Shown piece by piece: positions 19,182 to 26,782 of a stretch of DNA of 38,376 nucleotides. The stretch comes from an uncultured Clostridia bacterium (lineage in GTDB: Bacteria > Bacillota > Clostridia > TANB77 > CAG-508): NCBI GenBank assembly GCA_944388045.1, contig CALXHG010000019.1:1-38376 (forward strand), given 5' to 3'. How positions within the stretch are numbered: the stretch's first letter is position 1; every line of letters starts with the position of its first letter. The translations under genes were made by a program, and so were the position numbers. The notes under the pieces are model-generated. The model made no database searches, had not been told where the DNA came from, and saw only the letters and a list, made by a program, of their open reading frames with translations.

Positions 19182-19910
19182 TTATTTACTTTTTGAAAAA
19201 ATTTTAAAAATGTGTTCTGTTGTATGATGTTTATCAAATATGTTTAAAAAAATAATTATAATCCCTACTATTGCAAATGTAATGCCATAAGCAATTAATC
19301 CATATTTCCAATCTCCTGTTACTAAATTTGCTCCTGCAAGTGTTGATGATATTACAGATGGAAATCTAGCAATTGTGGAAATAATTAAAAATCTTATTGG
19401 TCTAATTGGCAATAATCCTGAAATATATACTAATAAATCTTTTGGTGTTCCTGGTATAAAGAAAAGCAAAAACATAATAATTTCTATTCTTTTGGGATTT
19501 TTAAATAATTTACTATTTTCTATTTTTTCAATTCTTTCATCTTTGCAAAAACTATATATAAATTTTTTCCCATATTTTTTTACTAAGAAAAAAATTGCTG
19601 ATGATATTATTAATGTTGAAAACATTATAAATATTGTTCCCCATAAAGAGCCAAAACACATTCCTGCTAATATTTCTATTGGTTCACCAGGAATTATAAA
19701 TAAAAAAATTTGTGCTATTTGTAGTCCAAATACTAATAACACACTTAATATTCCTAAATCATCTATTTTTTCTTTAAATTCTATTTGCCCTTCTCTACTA
19801 GATAAGTTTATTACTACTGGAAACAAATATATAGTTAGTCCTATTATTGCAATTAATGCAATAATTAGTAAAATTGCCTTAAATATTTTTATTATTTGTT
19901 TTTTTCTCAT
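19182..19910 (-). CDS. TVP38/TMEM64 (DedA-like) membrane protein
   Basis: A 242-residue integral membrane protein of the VTT/DedA superfamily. It has an N-terminal helix (residues 8-32) and further helices around 60-80, 88-112, 145-165 and 210-235. The family's reentrant signatures are visible: FIIPGEPIEILAGMCFG, and FFIPGTPKDLLVYISGLLP, the second G-x-P loop. DedA-superfamily proteins are implicated in lipid scrambling/flipping across the membrane and envelope homeostasis. AAGGA lies 12 bases before the ATG. The tRNA-Thr gene lies immediately upstream on the same strand, so one transcript could carry both. Confidence 0.9.
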   Translation of the reverse strand: MRKKQIIKIFKAILLIIALIAIIGLTIYLFPVVINLSSREGQIEFKEKIDDLGILSVLLVFGLQIAQIFLFIIPGEPIEILAGMCFGSLWGTIFIMFSTLIISSAIFFLVKKYGKKFIYSFCKDERIEKIENSKLFKNPKRIEIIMFLLFFIPGTPKDLLVYISGLLPIRPIRFLIISTIARFPSVISSTLAGANLVTGDWKYGLIAYGITFAIVGIIIIFLNIFDKHHTTEHIFKIFSKSK

Positions 19911-19935
19911 ATTTAATCTAATTCCTTAAATAAAC

Positions 19936-20011
19936 TGGAGCTTCCAGCGGGAATTGAACCCGCGACCTCAGCCTTACCAAGGCTGCACTCTACCTACTGA
20001 GCTATGAAAGC
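19936..20011 (-). tRNA. tRNA-Thr (anticodon GGT)
   Basis: A complete 76-base cloverleaf. The acceptor GCTTTCA pairs with TGGAAGC, with encoded CCA. The anticodon stem CAGCC/GGCTG encloses TTGGTAA, giving anticodon GGT, which reads ACC/ACT. The T arm is GCGGG-TTCAATT-CCCGC. All stems close. Confidence 0.97.
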
Positions 20012-20024
20012 ATTAACTTTAAAT

Positions 20025-20053
20025 ATTATATTATATTTTTTATTTAAAATCAA
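20025..20053 (-). promoter_or_regulatory. sigma-A-type promoter of tRNA-Thr
   Basis: On the minus strand TTGATT is separated by exactly 17 bp from a perfect TATAAT, with the tRNA 5' end 14 bp beyond the -10 box. Confidence 0.75.
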
Positions 20054-20139
20054 TGTTTTCACACTATTTTTACAAATTTGCAATTCTTAATATTTTATAA
20101 ATATCATAATTAATTAAATATAAAAATATTTTGCATATA

Positions 20140-20523
20140 TTAAAATATATTTTGAAAGTTAAATTTATATTTATCTTCAATATGTTTTAAAATAAATTTT
20201 CCTGTTTCTAGTTCAGCTACTGCAGATGGTATATCTCCATTTTCTAAAAAATATCTTATTTTCACTATTGATGAATCTACTTTTTCTAATTCATCATGTT
20301 CTATATAATATGCTAATTTATTGTGTTTATCTTCCCATATATTATCTAACATATCTAATTCTTTTTCTTGTGTATCCATATCTTTGTTTTCTATACATTC
20401 TTTAATTTTAGACAATCTCCCTTCAATTTCCATTGTAGAATTTTTTGTGTAATTTTGTAAAAAAATATCTAAAGTTACAATTATTACAATTATCACTGTA
20501 CATACAATTAATTCTTTATACAT
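20140..20523 (-). CDS. DUF4363 family protein
   Basis: A 127-residue protein with one N-terminal membrane helix (VCTVIIVIIVTLDIFLQNY) and a helical soluble part carrying the family's IWEDKHNKLAYYIEHDELEKV block. The part outside the membrane is predicted to be all-alpha. DUF4363 genes are commonly found directly after DUF421 genes in Clostridia, as here (56 bp gap, same strand), which supports a joint role. The biochemical function is unknown. Confidence 0.85.
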   Translation of the reverse strand: MYKELIVCTVIIVIIVTLDIFLQNYTKNSTMEIEGRLSKIKECIENKDMDTQEKELDMLDNIWEDKHNKLAYYIEHDELEKVDSSIVKIRYFLENGDIPSAVAELETGKFILKHIEDKYKFNFQNIF

Positions 20524-20579
20524 TTTTATATCTTCCTTTTTTATTTAAATTTTTACAGTGGATATCTCTATAAGCATTT

Positions 20580-21260
20580 TTATTTTTGTTTATTTAATAA
20601 TGGCTGACAAAAAAATTGATTATCACCATCAATAGTTACTATCAGAGCTTGTTCTGGTTTTATTCCAAATTTTTCTGTTTGTTTTTCTAGCCATACATAG
20701 TTTTTGCCAATCTTATCTAAATTTTTGTACATAACTCTACCATCAACAACTAAATCATAAGAAATTCCTTCATATTTGGGTTCAATATTAAAATCTGCTG
20801 GAATTGTATTTCTCTTAGCAGGTTTAGGTATTACTGTAACTTGTCCACTTGTTTCTAATATTGCATATTCTACATCTCCAATATTAAATATATTATTATC
20901 TCTTAATCTTTCTTCTAATTCATTTATAGTAAATCTTTCTTTGCGTAAAACAGTTTCATCAATTTTTCCTTTATTTATCAATATTGATGGTTTTCCACAT
21001 AAAATCTCCCTTGCTTTAGTGCTTTTTATATTAAGTGTTGATATAACTAGATGCATTACTAATAATCCTAATATTGGAATTATTCCATTAGAAATTGGAA
21101 TTCCTGTTTCTGCCATAGGTGTTGCTGCCAAATCTGCAATCATAATTGATATAGCAAGTTCAAATGGTTGCATTTGCCCTATTTCTCTTTTTCCCATAAT
21201 TCTCATAACTATTAAAACAATTATGTATAATATAATTGCTCTAAAAAAAATTATTAACAT
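20580..21260 (-). CDS. DUF421 / YetF-family membrane protein
   Basis: A 226-residue protein with three N-terminal membrane helices. It has the family signatures MGKREIGQMQPFELAISIMIADLA and KPSILINKGKIDE, and a cytoplasmic YetF/DUF421 domain rich in short strands (residues 85-215). In Bacillus, relatives such as YetF and YrbG act in the membrane, and some affect spore or stress properties; the reaction is not established. The start at 21260 is preceded by a purine-rich stretch. The structured repeat at 21280-21405 lies directly upstream in the same orientation and may be part of the 5' leader. Confidence 0.92.
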   Translation of the reverse strand: MLIIFFRAIILYIIVLIVMRIMGKREIGQMQPFELAISIMIADLAATPMAETGIPISNGIIPILGLLVMHLVISTLNIKSTKAREILCGKPSILINKGKIDETVLRKERFTINELEERLRDNNIFNIGDVEYAILETSGQVTVIPKPAKRNTIPADFNIEPKYEGISYDLVVDGRVMYKNLDKIGKNYVWLEKQTEKFGIKPEQALIVTIDGDNQFFCQPLLNKQK

Positions 21261-21279
21261 TTTAAATTTTTTCCTTTCT

Positions 21280-21405
21280 CTTTGATTTCTCTTTAATTTA
21301 TTCTCACTCGCTTTGAGTTTTCAACTTAAATGAGTAAATCTCAAAAGATTAGCGATTATATCCTTTTATACAATAGAAATATATAACTTTCCTATTGTAT
21401 AAAAA
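21280..21405 (-). repeat. 126-nt structured intergenic repeat, copy A
   Basis: Read on the minus strand this matches copy B (30802-30928, plus strand) over its whole length at roughly 80%. It has a 5' hairpin with arms TTTTATACAATAG and CTATTGTATAAAA, a conserved AATCGCTA, then TTTGAG paired with CTCAAA and an interleaved second pairing (TTACTC with GAGTGA). It ends in a conserved AAATTAAAGAGAAATCAAAG. Here it sits 20 bp before the DUF421 start. Confidence 0.75.
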
Positions 21406-21629
21406 TAAATTTAATTTATAATTACTTTTATTTTCTACAAATATTATAAGTTTATACGATTTTTGTATAATAATTTTCTTGTTGTAAATAATAATCATGT
21501 AACCTTGAAAAAATTTTGTACAAGGCAGTTTTTTGGTTGAAAAATTTTCACCTATCCAAATTTATATAAGCTTATAATTATTAAGGAAAGGAGGATAATG
21601 TTAGTTTTATCTAACATTTAAAATCGAAA
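21406..21629. other. intergenic region with two operator-like palindromes
   Basis: The stretch between the repeat and the plus-strand membrane gene is AT-rich. It holds a 23-bp imperfect palindrome at 21503-21525 (CCTTG ... AAAATTTT ... CAAGG) and an 18-bp one at 21535-21552 (GGTTGAAAAATTTTCACC). Both lie upstream of the AAGGAGG site at 21585-21594 and are placed as transcription-factor operators would be. No clear -35/-10 pair stands out. Confidence 0.4.
21598..21621 (+). CDS. possible 7-residue leader peptide (MLVLSNI)
   Basis: The only strong ribosome site in this leader (AAAGGAGG) is followed three bases later by ATG and a 7-codon frame ending in TAA, 8 bp before the ATG of the downstream gene. 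The ATG is in one arm of an inverted repeat (ATGTTAG with CTAACAT). The frame is not in phase with the downstream gene. It may be a coupling or attenuation peptide, or simply a hairpin that controls access to the true start. Confidence 0.35.
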   Translation: MLVLSNI

Positions 21630-22010
21630 ATGGCAAATAATACACAAAGTAATTCTAATACTTCTAATGGAACATCTACAGTATGGCAAATTGTTGGTAG
21701 ACTTGCTACAGCAGCAATAGTTTTAGCTATAACAGCCTTTTTTACACCTGGTTTTTCTATAAATAATATATGGTCATTAGCTATAGCTGCAGTAGTTTTA
21801 ACTGTAATGGATTATTTAATTATTAAATTTACAGGTTTACATGCCAGTCCTTTTGGAAAAGGGTTTGTAGGTTTTGCATTAGCAGCTATTATTTTATATT
21901 TAACTCAATTTTTTGTTGCAGGATATTCTATATCTTGGATGGCAGCAATAATTGGTGCTTTAATTTATGGAGTTGTTGATTACTTTATACCAGGAAATCA
22001 ACAAATGTAG
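21630..22010 (+). CDS. small four-helix membrane protein, PF04020/YvlD-like
   Basis: A 126-residue protein with a Ser/Asn/Thr-rich N-terminus and four membrane helices in two similar halves. Each half has a short F-x-PG/AGYSI turn before an Ala-rich helix (FFTPGFSINNIWSLAIAAVV and FFVAGYSISWMAAIIGALIY). This arrangement resembles the superfamily IV holin-like/YvlD group (PF04020), but I cannot confirm membership. It is one of only two convincing full-length plus-strand genes in the window. Its ATG has no good ribosome site of its own; the strong site 35 bp upstream serves a tiny leader frame. A terminator hairpin follows 12 bp after the stop. Confidence 0.75.
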   Translation: MANNTQSNSNTSNGTSTVWQIVGRLATAAIVLAITAFFTPGFSINNIWSLAIAAVVLTVMDYLIIKFTGLHASPFGKGFVGFALAAIILYLTQFFVAGYSISWMAAIIGALIYGVVDYFIPGNQQM

Positions 22011-22022
22011 ATAGATATCAAT

Positions 22023-22065
22023 AGCGGGTTTTTATGATTTTATATTTTAATCTTTATAACCCGCT
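22023..22065 (+). terminator. intrinsic terminator between convergent genes
   Basis: An 8-bp GC-rich stem (AGCGGGTT with AACCCGCT) with an AT loop is followed by TTCTTATTT on the plus strand. It ends the plus-strand membrane gene. The last codons of the convergent glycosyltransferase gene lie inside it. Confidence 0.75.
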
Positions 22066-23140
22066 TCTTATTTATATAAATTTTACATATATCTTCAATT
22101 ACTTTTTCTATTTTGTATTTTTCTATATTATAATATTTTTCTGTTTTATTATTTTGTTCTATATTTTTTATCATTTTATATTTTAATGTTTTTATATCTT
22201 TAACATCAAATAAATTTTTATTTTTTAATACATCTCTATATTCTTTTATATTTGTTGCTAATATGGGTTTTCTTTTTTTCATTGCCAATACTATATTATT
22301 TATATTACCTTTACTACATGTTGTTGTTAAATAACAATCACATATATTAATTAAATTATAAATTTCCTCAGTATTTTCTAATATTATAACATTTTTATCT
22401 AGACCATATTTTACTATAATATTTTCTAAAAATTCTTTTTGATTTCCTTCTCCACAAATAATTAATTTTGCTTGTGGATATATTTTTATTACATCAATCA
22501 TTGATTCTAATTGCATAATATGATTCTCTTTTTTACAAAAGTCGGAAATATTTAGAAATATATAATCTTCATCATTTAATCCTAAATTTTCTTTGACGCT
22601 TTTTTCTATTTCCATATTTTCATTTTTATTCATTTTTTGTAAATAATCTTCATTTATAATTTTTATAAGTTTTACATGTTTTGCATAAAATTTACTTTTA
22701 GAAATAACATAATCTTCTTTATTTCCAACAATTATTGTATTTGTAAATCTTGATAAAAATTTTTCTATTAAATAATAAAAAATCTTTTTTACAAAAAATT
22801 GCTTTCTATAAAATTCAAAATTTTCAATTGAATATACTATTTTTTTATTTTGTCTTTTATTTGCCAGTCTTGCAAATACACCAGTAATAAAATTACTGCA
22901 TTGTATTATTTCATAATCATTTTCTTGTATTAATTTTTTTAACTTTTTATATGATTTTAAATTTTTAAATGAAATTAATTTTTTACTAAATTCAATTTTT
23001 GTATAATTAGAATTATTATTTACTAAATCATTACCAACTATATGTACATCATATCCTAATTCTTGTAAAATTTTTATATATATTTGTTCATTTTTACAAT
23101 TTTCTTTAAAACTTTCTATAATGAATAAAGCTTTTTTCAA
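22040..23140 (-). CDS. GT-B glycosyltransferase (family 4-like)
   Basis: A 366-residue cytoplasmic or peripheral GT-B fold enzyme. The N-terminal Rossmann half begins MKKALFIIESFKENCKNEQI. The C-terminal half has the nucleotide-sugar-binding elements IFLNISDFCKKENH, AKLIICGEGNQ and VIILENTEEIYNLINICDCYL. In GT4 enzymes an E-x7-E motif normally follows. Here the corresponding stretch is SKGNINNIVLAMKKRKPI, with both acidic positions replaced, so donor use may differ or activity may be lost. The likely role is in envelope polysaccharide synthesis. It stands alone, with no sugar-biosynthesis neighbours. AT content is extreme and Asn/Lys/Ile codons dominate. Confidence 0.85.
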   Translation of the reverse strand: MKKALFIIESFKENCKNEQIYIKILQELGYDVHIVGNDLVNNNSNYTKIEFSKKLISFKNLKSYKKLKKLIQENDYEIIQCSNFITGVFARLANKRQNKKIVYSIENFEFYRKQFFVKKIFYYLIEKFLSRFTNTIIVGNKEDYVISKSKFYAKHVKLIKIINEDYLQKMNKNENMEIEKSVKENLGLNDEDYIFLNISDFCKKENHIMQLESMIDVIKIYPQAKLIICGEGNQKEFLENIIVKYGLDKNVIILENTEEIYNLINICDCYLTTTCSKGNINNIVLAMKKRKPILATNIKEYRDVLKNKNLFDVKDIKTLKYKMIKNIEQNNKTEKYYNIEKYKIEKVIEDICKIYINKKRVIKIKI

Positions 23141-23400
23141 ATTTTCTCATTCCTTTTTATAAATTTATTATAATTTTATTTTTATATTTTAATTTTATTA
23201 CTTGTTTAAATAACTTTACTAATAAAAAATAAATTTGGGATATGATTAGAGAAAATTTAAAATTTGTTTTATAATTTTTAATTATATATATTTATTTTTT
23301 TATTTTTTTATGATAAAATAAAACAAAAAAATACATTTTTGAAGAATAAATTCTATTTTAAAGGATAGTTTTATGGAATTCTATTCAGATGGAGGTTTAT

Positions 23401-23667
23401 ATGGAATTAAATAAATGTAGTCGTTGTGGTGCATTTCACACAAATCCTGGTGATGTTTGCCCAAAGTGTATGAATAAAGATAATTTAGAATTATCTACTT
23501 TTAAATCATACATAGCTATTAATGGTTTTTCTTCTGTTGATTCTGTGGCTACAGAAACAGGAATTGCCCAAAAAAATGTTAATCGTTTCTTAGGATATCA
23601 ATCAATTGATAGTTTAGAAGTTTCTCAAAAAGAAACCTTTGATGAAACAGGAGTTATTTTTCACTAA
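23401..23667 (+). CDS. zinc-ribbon / helix-turn-helix regulator-like protein
   Basis: An 88-residue protein. The N-terminal zinc ribbon is CSRCGAF ... CPKC, four cysteines within about 20 residues. A short HTH follows (FSSVDSVATETGIAQKNVNRFL), then an acidic tail. The layout recalls the small YvyF/TIGR03826 group, flagellar-operon-type proteins that pair a zinc ribbon with a MerR-like helix. No flagellar gene is nearby, so only the domain call is made. The start is the ATG at 23401, five bases after GGAGG; an ATG at 23389 lies inside that site. The 23141-23400 upstream stretch is AT-rich with no other gene. Confidence 0.8.
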   Translation: MELNKCSRCGAFHTNPGDVCPKCMNKDNLELSTFKSYIAINGFSSVDSVATETGIAQKNVNRFLGYQSIDSLEVSQKETFDETGVIFH

Positions 23668-23690
23668 TTATAGATTAAATACTTATATTT

Positions 23691-23838
23691 GCACAAAAGC
23701 TGACATAAATTTTATGTAGAAAATTCTAATCTTACCATTTGAACAATAGCGGACTTTTTTAGACATTTTATATGTTCATAACATTTTAAAGTCCGCTTCA
23801 TTGTTCGTGTGCTAATTTTACTTCATAAAATTTTGTGC
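23691..23838. repeat. 148-bp imperfect palindrome with central terminator
   Basis: Outer arms GCACAAAA (23691) and TTTTGTGC (to 23838), a second pair ATTTTATG/CATAAAAT, then GAACAAT (23741-23747)/ATTGTTC (23800-23806) and a GC-rich core GCGGACTTT/AAAGTCCGC (23749-23757 with 23788-23796). The core is a good bidirectional terminator between the convergent zinc-ribbon and DHHW genes. The extended symmetry suggests a MITE-like or otherwise duplicated inverted unit. Confidence 0.65.
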
Positions 23839-23907
23839 ATCTGTTTGAGCGAAGTTTTTTATACTGTTTGTAAGTTTCCTGCTAAGCTTGGAGATAATTA
23901 CTTTTCA

Positions 23908-24780
23908 TTAGTTTAAAGATAAAATTCCTAAATCAGTCACAATATTTGACACATTATATAAAAATAATACTTCTGTAATATTATTTTGTTTAATATATTC
24001 TGTTAAAGATGCTTTATAATATCTTGGGTCAATAAAATGTATTTCACTATAATTTTGACATAAAAATTGTGCCATTATATGTGCATAAGAATCTTTTATT
24101 ACTAATAATTTTCTATTATTTTCTACTTTTGTTTTTACGACTACTTTTGCATTATTTCCATTTAAGAAAAATGAGTATTTATCTTTTTTATCTAAATATT
24201 CTTTGTTAAAAATACTGTTTGTTGTTTGTTTGTCATATTCTGCACTTATTATGTCTTGATTGTATGAATTTAAGTATATGTCAATTTGATCTTTTTCTTG
24301 ATTTATCACCTGTGCTTTAGAATCAAATGTTCCTAAAAAATCTTTTGAAACAGTATTTAACTCATAATTTTCTAATTTTTCTGGTTGTATATTTGCAATT
24401 TCACAAAATTTTGTATATGACAAATAAGTTCCCAAACTTGTCATATGATGGTCTGTTTTAAAATATAAATATTTGTCTTTGTTTTCTAACAATATGTCTA
24501 CAACATCTATTTTTTTAATCTTATTATCTAAATTTTTATAAAAATTATTTATTATTTCTTTTTGGTCATATGTTTCTACATATTGTGGTAATTTTTCTTG
24601 ATTTATATATATAGAATTAGGAACTAGCATAAAATATATTGGTATTTCTATTTTACTTGCAAATTGGTTAATAACATGTGCAACTTTATCCAAATGTTGC
24701 TTTTCTTCTTCTTTGTATTCAAACTTTTCGAATAAATATCCATCTTTTCCTATATATACTCCATTATTTTCTGTTTTACC
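23908..24780 (-). CDS. DHHW/AlgX-like protein, C-terminal part (after a frameshift)
   Basis: This is the SGNH-like catalytic part of a DHHW-family protein, the periplasmic/extracellular partner of MBOAT acetyltransferases. The Met usually taken as start is at 24693, but the frame is open and conserved back to 24780 (KTENNGVYIGKDGYLFEKFE). DHH lies at residues 81-83 counted from Met 24693, and a DSYA motif that could carry the catalytic Ser is near residue 210. One extra C at 24781 (sense TTATTA-C-GGTAAA) separates it from its N-terminus at 24776-25027. Removing it gives one protein of about 373 residues. It follows the MBOAT gene, as in other O-acetylation loci. Confidence 0.88.
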   Translation of the reverse strand, partial: GKTENNGVYIGKDGYLFEKFEYKEEEKQHLDKVAHVINQFASKIEIPIYFMLVPNSIYINQEKLPQYVETYDQKEIINNFYKNLDNKIKKIDVVDILLENKDKYLYFKTDHHMTSLGTYLSYTKFCEIANIQPEKLENYELNTVSKDFLGTFDSKAQVINQEKDQIDIYLNSYNQDIISAEYDKQTTNSIFNKEYLDKKDKYSFFLNGNNAKVVVKTKVENNRKLLVIKDSYAHIMAQFLCQNYSEIHFIDPRYYKASLTEYIKQNNITEVLFLYNVSNIVTDLGILSLN

Positions 24781-25027
24781 GTAATAACATTTCTAATCCA
24801 GATTTTATTTTTATCCAAATATCTCTAAATATAAAATGGTCATTTATGTAATTATCCATCTCTGTTTGAAATTCTCCATCAAGTAACTTTTCAATAGAAA
24901 ATGATGGCATTTGTGCTAAATATCTATTTTCTTGTTCAGAAAAATCTTTACTTTTTACAATAAAATTTAGTATGATTAATGTTAACCATATAAACATAAA
25001 TATTATAAAAAATATTTTATTTTTCAT
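24776..25027 (-). CDS. DHHW/AlgX-like protein, N-terminal part
   Basis: This is the first 83 residues of the split DHHW protein. A signal-anchor helix (FFIIFMFIWLTLIILNFIV) is followed by FSEQENRYLAQMPSFSIEKLLDGEF and YINDHFIFRDIWIKIKSGLEMLL, the conserved start of the family. The ATG at 25027 is 12 bases after AAAGGA; a TTG at 25039 abuts that site. The frame ends at an early TAA created by the extra C at 24781. It is the last gene of the sigma factor/O-acetylation island. Confidence 0.85.
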   Translation of the reverse strand: MKNKIFFIIFMFIWLTLIILNFIVKSKDFSEQENRYLAQMPSFSIEKLLDGEFQTEMDNYINDHFIFRDIWIKIKSGLEMLLR

Positions 25028-25146
25028 ATTAAATCTCAATCCTTTCTATAAGCACTAATTAGACTATCTAAATTACAGTATTTTTTTATATAACTTTTTT
25101 GTATGTGAAAATTTACAGTAAAAAATTTTATTTTTACTAAAATTTT

Positions 25147-25917
25147 TTAAAATCTAAAATATAAAAATGGATTATAAGAATCACTAACTAAACTTGCTGT
25201 ACTTAATACTAATATTCCTATATAAATTACTGTAATAAATATACTTATTATATTTGATTTTTTCTTTTCCAATTTATTTAACAATTTTGTTAATATTGGA
25301 GTTGATAATATTATTCCAATTAAAATTATAATAAAATAATTTTTTAAGTAATATAATCCCTCTGCATTTATTATTTGAGTTCCATTTAAATGAAACATTG
25401 TAAGTAAATAGTCTTTAACTTTTGTTAAATCTTCAAATGCAAATATTACCCAACTTATTAATACAAAAAATATTGCATAAATATGGTTTAAAATTTTAGG
25501 TGTTTTTTCTAATAATTTTAGTAAAATTACTTTTTCTATAATTAAAATTATTCCAAAAAATACTCCCCATAAAATAAAATTCCAAGAGGCTCCATGCCAT
25601 GCTCCTGTTAGGAACCATACAATTAATATATTTCTAATTTGTTTTGGAAAACCTTTTCTATTTCCTCCTAGTGGAATATATATATAATCTCTAAACCAAC
25701 TTCCTAATGTTATATGCCATCTTCTCCAAAATTCTGTGATACTTTTTGAAATATATGGATAATTAAAGTTTTCATCAAAATCCATACCAAATATATTTGC
25801 AAGTCCTATTGCCATATCTGAATATCCACTAAAGTCAAAATAAATTTGAAGTGCAAATGCTATTATTCCAATCCATGAAAACAACATTGACATTTCTGTG
25901 TATCCGACCTGTTTCAA
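25147..25917 (-). CDS. MBOAT O-acyltransferase, C-terminal part (after a frameshift)
   Basis: This carries the catalytic half of a membrane-bound O-acyltransferase of the AlgI/DltB type. It has IYFDFSGYSDMAIGLANIFG, FWRRWHITLGSWFRDYIYIP and GAWHGASWNF, with the MBOAT histidine near residue 108, plus six or so membrane helices. The apparent TTG start at 25917 has no ribosome site. One extra C at 25906 (sense ACAGGT-C-GGATAC) breaks the frame; without it the N-terminal piece continues ...ETGGYTEMSMLFSW. The whole gene would be 25147-26554, about 468 residues. It transfers acyl groups across the membrane to a wall polymer, together with the DHHW protein. Confidence 0.92.
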   Translation of the reverse strand: MKQVGYTEMSMLFSWIGIIAFALQIYFDFSGYSDMAIGLANIFGMDFDENFNYPYISKSITEFWRRWHITLGSWFRDYIYIPLGGNRKGFPKQIRNILIVWFLTGAWHGASWNFILWGVFFGIILIIEKVILLKLLEKTPKILNHIYAIFFVLISWVIFAFEDLTKVKDYLLTMFHLNGTQIINAEGLYYLKNYFIIILIGIILSTPILTKLLNKLEKKKSNIISIFITVIYIGILVLSTASLVSDSYNPFLYFRF

Positions 25918-26554
25918 TAATATTCCATAATGTACCTACATTATTGGCTATTAGCACTTTTTTTCCTAATCCAATAATAAATCTTCTCATTCCTTTTGAG
26001 AAATTGTCCATACTTATTTTTTTTGTTTCTAGTTCTTCATCTACTGTTTCATATCTTACAATAGGACCTGCTATAATTTGCGGAAACAATGTTGTATATG
26101 TTAAATAATTATAAAAACTTTTTTCGCATTTTACAGTTCCTCTATATACATCAATTATATATGATAATGATTGAAATGTATTAAATGATACTCCTATTGG
26201 TAATGGTATATTTAAAAGTGGTATTTGTATATTTAATAGTGAATTAATATTTGATATTATAAAATCTGCATATTTAAAGAAAAATAATATTAGTAAATTA
26301 ATTCCTACATCTATAAATAAATACTTTCTTTGAGCTTTTTTATTTCCTTCATTTTTGTTTATTCCTTTTCCACATAAAAAATCCATTATCGCCAATATTA
26401 ACATTATAAATATATATTTTATTTCTCCCCATGCAAAAAATATTAGGCTTGCTAATATCATTACTGCATTTTTTAATTTTTTGGGTATTATAAAATATAT
26501 TAATAACATTATTGGTAAGAAAATATATAAAAATACTATACTACTAAATACCAT
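25835..26554 (-). CDS. MBOAT O-acyltransferase, N-terminal part
   Basis: This is the N-terminal half of the same enzyme. It has MVFSSIVFLYIFLPIMLLIY, PIGVSFNTFQSLSYIIDVYRG and FPQIIAGPIVRYE, all classic AlgI-family blocks, with five to six membrane helices. The last ~23 residues after the extra C at 25906 are out-of-frame sequence. AAAGGA lies seven bases before the ATG at 26554. A seven-unit 22-bp minisatellite sits immediately upstream and replaces most of the normal leader. Confidence 0.92.
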   Translation of the reverse strand: MVFSSIVFLYIFLPIMLLIYFIIPKKLKNAVMILASLIFFAWGEIKYIFIMLILAIMDFLCGKGINKNEGNKKAQRKYLFIDVGINLLILFFFKYADFIISNINSLLNIQIPLLNIPLPIGVSFNTFQSLSYIIDVYRGTVKCEKSFYNYLTYTTLFPQIIAGPIVRYETVDEELETKKISMDNFSKGMRRFIIGLGKKVLIANNVGTLWNIIETGRIHRNVNVVFMDWNNSICTSNLF

Positions 26555-26580
26555 GTTGTTTTCCTTTCTTTTTGTTGTGT

Positions 26581-26730
26581 TGGGGTCGGTCCCTTTTTCT
26601 GTTGGGGTCGGTCCCTTTTTCTGTTGGGGTCGGTCCCTTTTTCTGTTGGGGTCGGTCCCTTTTTCTGTTGGGGTCGGTCCCTTTTTGCGTTAGGGTCAGT
26701 CCCTTTTTGCGTTGGGGTCGGTCCCTTTTA
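26581..26730. repeat. 22-bp minisatellite, seven units
   Basis: The unit starting TGGGGTCGGTCCCTTTTT repeats with an exact 22-bp period at 26581, 26603, 26625, 26647, 26669, 26691 and 26713. Units 6 and 7 are slightly diverged. GGGGTCGGTCCC is partly self-complementary. It is far more GC-rich than its surroundings and ends 27 bp before the MBOAT start codon. Confidence 0.93.
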
Positions 26731-26740
26731 TACAAAAACT

Positions 26741-26770
26741 TATAGTCTCTAATTTTATTTAGAGACTATA
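26741..26770 (-). terminator. bidirectional intrinsic terminator after the DUF4358 gene
   Basis: A perfect 12-bp stem (26741-26752 with 26759-26770, arms TATAGTCTCTAA/TTAGAGACTATA) with a 6-base loop. It has T-rich sequence on both sides (TTTTTT on plus, AGTTTTTG on minus). It lies just after the DUF4358 stop codon. Confidence 0.8.
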
Positions 26771-26782
26771 TTTTTTATAATT

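Noticed and set aside
19375..19929. 184-codon plus-strand frame opposite the TVP38/DedA gene
   Set aside because: Antisense shadow; the minus strand has the conserved membrane-protein motifs and a ribosome site.
21280..21405. Known metabolite riboswitch upstream of DUF421
   Set aside because: No consensus of a riboswitch I know (c-di-GMP, SAM, preQ1, fluoride, guanidine) could be matched, and the second copy has no downstream gene.
26581..26730. CRISPR-like array
   Set aside because: The units are contiguous with no spacers and no cas gene is in the window; it is a plain tandem repeat.
26544..26735. 63-codon frame of GTDPNRKRDRP-type repeats
   Set aside because: It is the translation of the 22-bp minisatellite and overlaps the MBOAT start; there is no independent evidence for a protein.
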